In this document: positions 57,107-64,000 of the stretch, piece by piece
Layout of the letters: the number at the start of each line of letters is the position of its first letter
Numbering within the stretch: position 1 is the first letter of the stretch
Assembly: GCF_029227915.1 (NCBI RefSeq)
Contig: NC_079879.1
Span: 26,726,501-26,790,500 of the forward strand
DNA length: 64,000 bases
Origin: Hydractinia symbiolongicarpus
Lineage: Eukaryota; Cnidaria; Hydrozoa; Anthoathecata; Hydractiniidae
Direction: 5' to 3'
Position numbers and translations under genes: made by a program
Notes under the pieces: generated by a model
The model's database searches: none
The model's input: the letters and a program-made list of their open reading frames with translations, nothing else
Told to the model about the DNA's origin: nothing

Positions 57107-59252
57107 TCAAACTTCATCTAAAACAGAAAATAAAGTGAGAGATAAACAAAGTTAAAATATACTGACAACACAATAAAAATATTTAATAGTCAAAAGTCAA
57201 TGCTCTTTACCTGGTAAGACACATTGATGATGGACCTGCAAATATTTTATTGTTCCAAGGCATGGATCGCCATAAATATTCCTGGCTGATTGAATTTTGC
57301 AACTCTGTTTTCCATTGCACAATGCTTTAGTGATTTCGAACGACTTTACTGCTTTGCAGTTGAAATTTTTAGCATAAATTGTCGGACATGTATATTTCGA
57401 TTGACGTCCATACATAGCGTTGAGAATTTTTAACACTTGACCTTCAGGACAGGATATGGTTTTTCCGCTTGTACCGCACATTATATCTAGAGAATTACAT
57501 AGTTCAAATATGGCATATATATTTGTTTATACGCTCAAGGTGATTTTGATATTTTAATTTCTACAGTCAAATTCATGCAAACCCATGACTCAAAGTTATA
57601 TGGTTATCTACCTTTTTTCACACATCGGTATTTCACTTCTAGATATTTGAATGTTCCTTTACAAGGTTCTCCGAATTCTCTGTTGTAAGCGAACAACCGA
57701 CATTCCATCTTATCGTGACATTTGTCAGATACCTTTTGAAATACCCCTGGTGCCGAACAATTTGTATCTGTAGTTCTTCCATAACTACATACTTGATCAT
57801 TCTGACGACCGTACATTGCATCCTCAATCCACATGACATAACCAAATGGACATTTGATATCATCCTTCAAGAAACCGCATATGTGTTCTGAAAATAGAAA
57901 AAGATAAAATTTAAACTTTTAGTTGAATCTTTAAAAAATAACGCTGCATTTAAAATCTCACTAGTTTGTAGGTATGGCTTTAGCTCTGGTTGAGGTGCAT
58001 CAGTGGGATCGGGCGGAATTGTACTAGGTGGTTTCGTTGTACCTGAAATGTCACATAAAAGCATAAGAAATTAAACGTGATTTTTCCATGGTATATGTAT
58101 AAAAAAATGACGTGCTTGACAAACCTGGACACTTATACATCAAATTGACAGACAACGCGTCTAACTGGCTAAGATTTTTTCTTTGTCCAATTCTGTATCT
58201 TTTGTAGTAATCTTTTGTGATGAGAGTAACAGAATAATTTCCCATCCAGTATCTTGACGGATGTGTAATACTGTCATAATCATAAGGTATGTTGAAATAA
58301 CGTGCATTGCTTGAATAAGCGTCACGACGTTTAAAATGTTTGCGATTGGCTATAAGAAGAATCGTCATTGGAATTACAGGAAAAGGGAAAGACATTTTCG
58401 ATCTCTATTACTCCAATTCCTTATTATGAACTTACCAAGAGCTATGTTGTCCCAAACTACTTTAACAAAAGCATCACGATCTGGTCTATTGCTTTCGTGC
58501 ATGAAACCAAGTGTAAGCATTATATAATGCAACACCCATCCCTTTGTTCTGCATTTGGTAGATAGTGACAGTTGCAGGGGATATGCACTGACGTAGCCTG
58601 TTGGACTGAAACACCTGTCATGAAATATGAAATGAATTACAGAAGCTAAAAAAGTATTAGCTTCCTACCAAATGCGTAAAAACAGCCAAAAACTGAAGAC
58701 AGTTAAATATACTGACTTACTTTCCAGCAGCCGTGAAATTTAAATACGCCTTTTCTTTTGTTCTTCTTTTAAACTGTAGGCATGTTCTATTTTCGAGTTC
58801 TTCTATTGCTGAATTTATAGATTTTAAAATCTTTCTTTCTTTAACTAAAAGTGGAAATAGTGATAAAAAACGGACATATTTTATTTGTAAATTCCATCTT
58901 TTCTCTCATTATAACTGTTGCTTTGCTATTAGGTATAAAGTCAACCTACCTAAGGATTGGTCAATTTCATATGGCAACGGATTTGGCCAGTAGGAGGTTT
59001 TGAGTGCTCCAGCATATGCTTCAGTTGATCCAGTACCAACCATCTCTCTTTGCTCTGGAGTAAGCATAATATCTCCTTCAAACAGCTCCCCTAAAACATT
59101 TAAATTGTGAATTATTTTACATTAGAGATATTTTTTATATGATTGATGTAAATACAAGTTTGGGTTTCAACTGTTTGAATACGTACTGACTTACCTGAGG
59201 ACAGCAAAACACCTGCGAAAAGCAGAAGCAGTATACGAAACATGACTGTCAT
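57107..59252 (-). CDS. Secreted astacin-like pseudoprotease with two SUEL lectin domains (copy 2)
   Basis: Nine exons: 59195-59252, 58950-59090, 58721-58844, 58436-58614, 58125-58349, 57962-58042, 57612-57887, 57211-57486, 57107-57117 (456 aa). Seven of nine exon lengths equal those of the neighbour at 49837-54234, proving tandem duplication. Signal peptide MTVMFRILLLLFAGVLLSS, propeptide FEGDIMLTPEQ. The zinc site has decayed further: HYIML (58515-58529), losing Glu and the second zinc His; the Met-turn is again SITHP. Pro-rich linker, SUEL 1 (CPFGYVMWIEDAMYGRQ to EPCKGTFKYLEVKYRC) and SUEL 2 (CPEGQVLKILNAMYGRQ to DPCLGTIKYLQV). The start may be 59252 or the next ATG at 59243. Expected to be exported and sugar-binding, not proteolytic. 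Confidence 0.88.
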
Positions 59253-60517
59253 GCGCCACTGCACAAATTAAAAAGAATATTCAAAAAAAGAACATTCTAA
59301 AACACAGTCACAGTGTGTACGAATTTCTCTTTCAGCTGTACAAAGAGACAATATTTGTAGCAGATGAATAAACAAACAAACAACTTTTGTTAGTAGGGGA
59401 TAAAAAAATGTTTTCGGGTCAAAAATATTTTTAAAAAATTTTAAAGTTACCTATTTTCTTTTATTTTTTGGAGACACCACTGTTGGACAGAAGGAGGAAA
59501 TTCAGCGGTAAATTTTAGACACTTAGTTCGTCAGATTGTCGGAAAATGGCTTTCCTAGCCTTTCTCACATATTTTATGTCAGTTCTCAGTTTCGTGCGTT
59601 GGAGATTCTGTAAAATATAGAGAAATTTGGAAAATTAAAGCCGCAACTTTTAATGGAGCAGGGGGCAGGGGGAGGGGATGGGATGGGGAAAGGGACAAGG
59701 AAATGGGGCAGCCCCCTGGAAAAGATACGAAGAGTTCCATAGACATCCCTTTATTCAACTCTTAAATAAAGTCCTTTTTATGTCGATAGTGGGACAAGAC
59801 TAGGGAAAACCGGGTGTAAGGCTCGGTAAAATAAAAAAAGCTCCGGGATTCTTATAAAAGGTAATGCATATTAAGGATCATTTTGAACGTCATTATTCTT
59901 CATTTTTCAAACGTAAACATTGATTGTCATTTTTCTGTTTAATTATAAATTGTATTATTTCCGAGCTATTCATAGTTTTGACGCAGCATATTTTTTTTAC
60001 GACAAAGATCTCAAATTTATCTACAAAATTGGTAGATATATGTTCGTCACGGTTACGATGGGTCTATGTTTGGTTCCAGTGTTTCCCGACATATTGATTT
60101 GGTTTTAATGTGTTCTAGTTGACTTTAGTTTGGTTTTTGGTTTGTAGAAATCGATTTTTAACATCATTTAAATTATTCTGCTTATAATAGAGGTCATAAA
60201 AAATCGTTTGTGATGCTATAAAGTTCATTGTGTATGGAGATGAATTCCCTAGTGATTCAATTTTTAGAATTATCGTTGTGTTGTAAAACAAGGCTTGAAA
60301 AACACATCATAATGTTATTAGCAATACACTCTAAACAATTATGTTTGATGTTATTCAGAAAAAAGGTAATTTTATTCTCAAATTATTTCAGTTCATTTTT
60401 TGGTTGTTGTCTGCTGCTTTTGCATTTCTATTGGAACTTCTTTTAACATTATGCAGTCTGCTACGGGAAAGCATGAACTATTTCTTTCCGGAATTTTTAG
60501 CAATTCAGGTTATAAAA
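59253..60517. other. Intergenic region, no gene seen
   Basis: Contains the promoter side of copy 2 of the astacin/SUEL gene and a G-rich low-complexity tract (59658-59717). Open frames of 60-72 codons around 59920-60526 have no supporting features. Confidence 0.5.
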
Positions 60518-60800
60518 GACTGGTAGCCTTGTGGTAGAGCATTCGCTTCCAGTGCGGGAGAACTTGGGTTTAAACCCCGGCCGAATCATCCCAGGGACTA
60601 TAAAAGTGTGAACCTATCCTTTCTGCTTGGCGCTTAGCATGAGAATAGGATTGATATCTTAGGCGGCCGTCTAGTTGAGCGATTTCTGTGCTTGCACAAC
60701 CTTTGTAGCTTAAATGGGAGCGTTAAATAGGACCCCCATAGCAATACCAATAGGAAATGAAGAGGCTCTCCTGGGTAAATAATTTCAATAATTATAATAA
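60518..60800 (+). repeat. SINE copy 4, tRNA-derived
   Basis: Box A TGGTAGAGCATTC and box B GGGTTTAAACCCC, body as in copy 3 with a deletion near 60725-60735 (CGCTAGGACCCCC region), and an AT-rich TAA-like tail after 60778. Box B has one change from the consensus (GGTTTAAACC). Confidence 0.88.
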
Positions 60801-61324
60801 TATTAATTTTCCTTTTGAAAAATTTTGATACTTTCTTTTATAAACCTTGCTATCCCGTATAATAATTTTAGAATAAATTTTATACTAAAAACATATTTTA
60901 TTATACCTATATGGTTATTCTAACTACCGTCATCATATCAAGAGGGTTTTGTATTTCAATAAATAATTTTCTGTTCTTTAACAGACATACATTAACTGTA
61001 TTTTGGCCAAAAGTGTGCAATGAACTTTGTGCATCCCCTTTATCAGTGGGAGGAGACTCAATTACACCTGCATTTAACTGTCATTGTCACGTGATGACCA
61101 AAAAATAAAAACTGAGCTTTTTTCTAAGTGACTATGGCTAATTTGTAAATTCATAAATCAGGACATATACTTTATGTTTTACAAAACAACAATAAAAATA
61201 CCTGCTTGATTGAATGTTTAGACATAGCTAAGTCATAAGATAAAATAATTTAAACGGGTGCAAAAACGTTAACGTCCAAATTAACACCTTTCTGATTTCA
61301 ACATTTCAAAATGGAGGTATTCAG

Positions 61325-62068
61325 ATGAAAAATTTCCTTCTGTGTGAATTAAAGAAGAAAATAAAGATTCTTTTTGTTTCCGGGGAAGGGAGTCTCGTAT
61401 CTGCAAGGAAGGTGTTTTCACGCATGCAAATACCAACAAATCCTGAAAAACCGATGTTATATTGTGTCCTTTATAATGAATACGAAAGAGTAGCTCTTAC
61501 TTTTTTGTCTTGTGAGTGGTAAGGCAAAGCGTATGTCGCAAAGTCTCATTTCAACGTTATTTTGGTTAAAATCCTGTTGAATATTAAAATTCTATTAAAT
61601 GCAGGTGCTATTGAGCCTAAGTTAAATTTCATGACGCTGAGAATAAGAAGTGTTCTGTATATATAATTTTTTTATGAAACGCATTATTTACATCTCATAG
61701 CTCACAACCTGCAACGTCAGCATAATGGCTGGCTTCTATGGTTTACATCCATTCTCTTCATTTTGGCAACATCGTTTGTTGTCATTGAACTCTACAAAAA
61801 GTGTTGCTGTAAATTGTCCAGACAAAGATCTTGCAGCCAAGATTCGAGTAGTAAGTATTTTGTAGAAAACCTGAAAGTGAGTTGCATTAAAAGCTGATGT
61901 TTTATTTCATAAAATTTTGTTTATTATCTTTATATATATATATACGACATAGGAACACCAACTCCGAAGAGAATGCAAGTTTTTTCCTGTCGATCATTTC
62001 GTGAACGAAGTTTATCGACAATTACGCGGGAATTGTCCGACGACTTAGACGAATCATACGTTGTATAA
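61325..62068 (+). CDS. Small single-pass membrane protein, unknown family, 3 exons
   Basis: Exons 61325-61511, 61701-61850 and 61953-62068 join in phase to 151 codons with stop. Donors GTGAGT and GTAAGT; acceptors CTCATAG and GACATAG. Residues ~70-93 (WLLWFTSILFILATSFVVIE) form one hydrophobic membrane span, followed by YKKCCCK, a basic, Cys-rich stretch that suggests a cytoplasmic side and possible palmitoylation. The remaining ~55 residues are Ser/Arg-rich and end acidic (DDLDESYVV, hydrophobic terminus compatible with a PDZ ligand). The frame is open upstream of ATG 61325 back to 61244, so an earlier exon or start is possible. I do not recognise the family. Confidence 0.6.
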
Positions 62069-63473
62069 TTGTAAATAAATAATATGAAAAACATTTTGTA
62101 AAATAAAATAACCTTTGTAAAATATTTAGTAAATTTAGTAAATATTTACCTAATTTTTCTCACTTGAATTGAATAGGTTAGAAAGATTTTGATCGCACAT
62201 TGTGAGAAATTTAAAAACAATTGCTTTTTGATTGATAAAAGTTCAGTACAGCCAATCCGCGTATCCATATTCTACTGAGAATGGTTCACCTCAATCATGT
62301 CGGGCGATTATAATCGGTGTAATCAAAGCAAAATAGAATTACTACTTTCTGCATTGCTAACTCGATTGGATTGAAAGCCACAGGTATGTTACCGCAAATA
62401 TTGATGTGGATTCGTCTGACACTCCCTATCACTGGATGGAAATTAGGGAAGTGAAAACACAAATTTTGAACCTTTTTCAATATATAATCCAATTGAACAT
62501 TTTATACAGTTTCTCATAAAGTTTTGACAAGAATAATAGTCTCCGTGTTGTATAACAATTATAAAATACACGACAGACACACTACCCAAAAATTACAACA
62601 AGTTTTTTGCATCGTTGAATGTGTGACAGCCAACTTTCTGGTTTTCCGATTCAGGCGAAAAAGGTAGTACTATATATTCAACGAAGCAAGGTATATTCCT
62701 AGCCATTTATGTCCTTCAAAATCTAAAAAACTCTAGGATTGTCCGGCATGTTTAAGAAATAAAAAAGCATCTAAGAAAAGTAACTAACATTATCGTTTCA
62801 AGATTCTGTATTAACACCTTCTAATGGTGTTTTGGAAATACTATGACTGTTTTTAAATAAAGCCAACAAAAAAAAAAAAAACCCTGAAAAAATTTCAATT
62901 CCAGACTTCTATCAAACGCGGCCATTGTTCACGACTTCTTTGTTTTCTCTGTTTACTTTCGATACTATTTTGTTTGGATAGGTTTGTACTCATTTTACTG
63001 TTGGTATTTATAATCATTTACAACTTGATTAAATTATTCTCTCGGTTAAATTTGGCGCCAGCAATTTCCGTCAAGCCTTGTCATGTATTTATAATCAATT
63101 TCTGCAACTTCCCTTACATCCACAGCTCACTATCTCTTTTAAACTCTCCAAAACGCAATCGAGTTAATCGAGTCAATGGAGATCGTGTGCTTAGCTATTC
63201 TCCATCCATGGCTACTAATAGGAGGATCGTCTATTGAACAATCTCTTTGGAATTAACGGTTGATATTTCGATCGCGTTGTATGCGTTGTAAGGGCGTCAA
63301 GCTTCCGCGTATTTCCTTTGTTGAAATAATCGCGCATCATTAACTTTGTTGGATTTGCTGCCATACAGCGAAGATACATATTCCTCAGCTGACAAAGCTT
63401 CGAAATTTTCGTATTCAACAACGAGACTCAATTAATACTTACATATACTTAAAGCATCCAGAAAGCGAGAGCA
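62069..63473. other. Intergenic region, no supported gene
   Basis: AT-rich sequence. An 87-codon frame at 62974-63237 opens with hydrophobic residues but has no ATG start at its beginning and no splice partner I can place, so it is not called. Confidence 0.45.
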
Positions 63474-63779
63474 TACCTCTGAATATATGGAACCCGATAA
63501 CTAGATGGAGAAATTTTTTCTGATAATTCCAATGCCATAACTTTGACATCTTGAATACGCTTTTGTTTACCAGCTCCAGTATTAACATACACGTCAGCAG
63601 GAATGATTTTTTGTGTTCACGCCATTAGCACAATAACACCAGTATCTGGCGTCTTCACTAAAATTCTGTTGAAGGATTATGCGGCGTGATTGGTGTGAAG
63701 TACCAATCTGGTGTCTACTTCATCGTGATCACAAGACAACTCTTTAAAAAGACCTGAAGTTATGGTGCCGTTCGGAGAC
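63474..63779 (-). pseudogene. Decayed transposon-associated protein (CDHDEVDTR / TPDTGV family)
   Basis: One minus-strand frame reads SPNGTITSGLFKELSCDHDE, VDTRLVLHTNHAA, a stop, ILVKTPDTGVIVLMA, a stop, then IIPADVYVNTGAGKQKRIQD. The order HEEADTR-like, PDTDV-like, then a Gly-rich turn is that of a protein repeated many times in cnidarian and other marine invertebrate genomes, often beside mobile elements. Two in-frame stops (TAA, TGA) show it is dead. Recognition is from memory of the motif order only. Confidence 0.5.
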
Positions 63780-64000
63780 TGTGACGGACATAGTGTAGAG
63801 ATTATTGGTGTTTACAAATATAGTTTTTTTCCTTTCAGTTTTCCGATTATTATCCGCTTTTTATCTTAATATTGCTTTTTTCGACGTTAAACTGGTTTCA
63901 TAGAGATGGAGCTATCTGATTTGCGTGCAGGATGAATAAATTCTGACGCTTTTTAAAATACTGCTTCGTTCTTTCGCATTTTTTGAAGTGGTGCCAAGTA
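63780..64000. other. Right-edge sequence, nothing recognised
   Basis: Short unannotated stretch running off the window. It may be the upstream part of the decayed element at 63474-63779. Confidence 0.4.

Noticed and set aside
62974-63237. 87-codon hydrophobic frame
   Set aside because: No ATG at its start and no neighbouring exon; the membrane-like start is common in T-rich DNA.

Overview
This looks like nuclear DNA of an animal, most likely a cnidarian and perhaps a hydrozoan. It is AT-rich (about two thirds A+T by eye), with multi-exon genes, GT-AG introns, tRNA-derived SINEs, a Copia LTR element and a Penelope-like element. The pairing of astacin-type domains with SUEL (rhamnose-binding lectin) domains also suits a cnidarian or another early-branching animal. 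The species assignment is inference. Exon models were built by hand from splice signals and reading-frame phase; every multi-exon model below closes in frame.

Layout. 1-1004 (-): start of a secreted protein running off the left edge. 3819-18645 (-): SIMC1-like gene, a SUMO-interacting partner of the SMC5/6 pathway. Its 11.3 kb second intron holds a decayed Copia element (8996-14088) and a Penelope-like element (14846-16949) with a GIY-YIG domain and a hammerhead ribozyme core. 22594-24909 (+): CYREN-like gene, a small Ku-binding regulator of end joining, facing away from the SIMC1-like gene. 25712-37736 (+) and 38462-47781 (-): two paralogous kinesins arranged tail to tail, with shared intron positions in the motor. 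49837-54234 (-) and 57107-59252 (-): tandem secreted astacin-like proteins with two C-terminal SUEL domains; both have lost catalytic residues. 61325-62068 (+): small single-pass membrane protein. 63474-63779 (-): decayed transposon-associated protein.

The spaces and introns carry several non-autonomous elements: a piggyBac-like MITE with TTAA target sites, two other candidate MITEs, four copies of one tRNA-derived SINE (two of them inverted beside each other in a kinesin intron), and a long near-perfect palindrome.

The genes do not form an operon. Two relations stand out. SIMC1-like and CYREN-like are both genome-maintenance factors placed head to head, and the kinesin pair and the astacin/SUEL pair are each local duplications. 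I see no complete tRNA gene, rRNA gene or CRISPR array.
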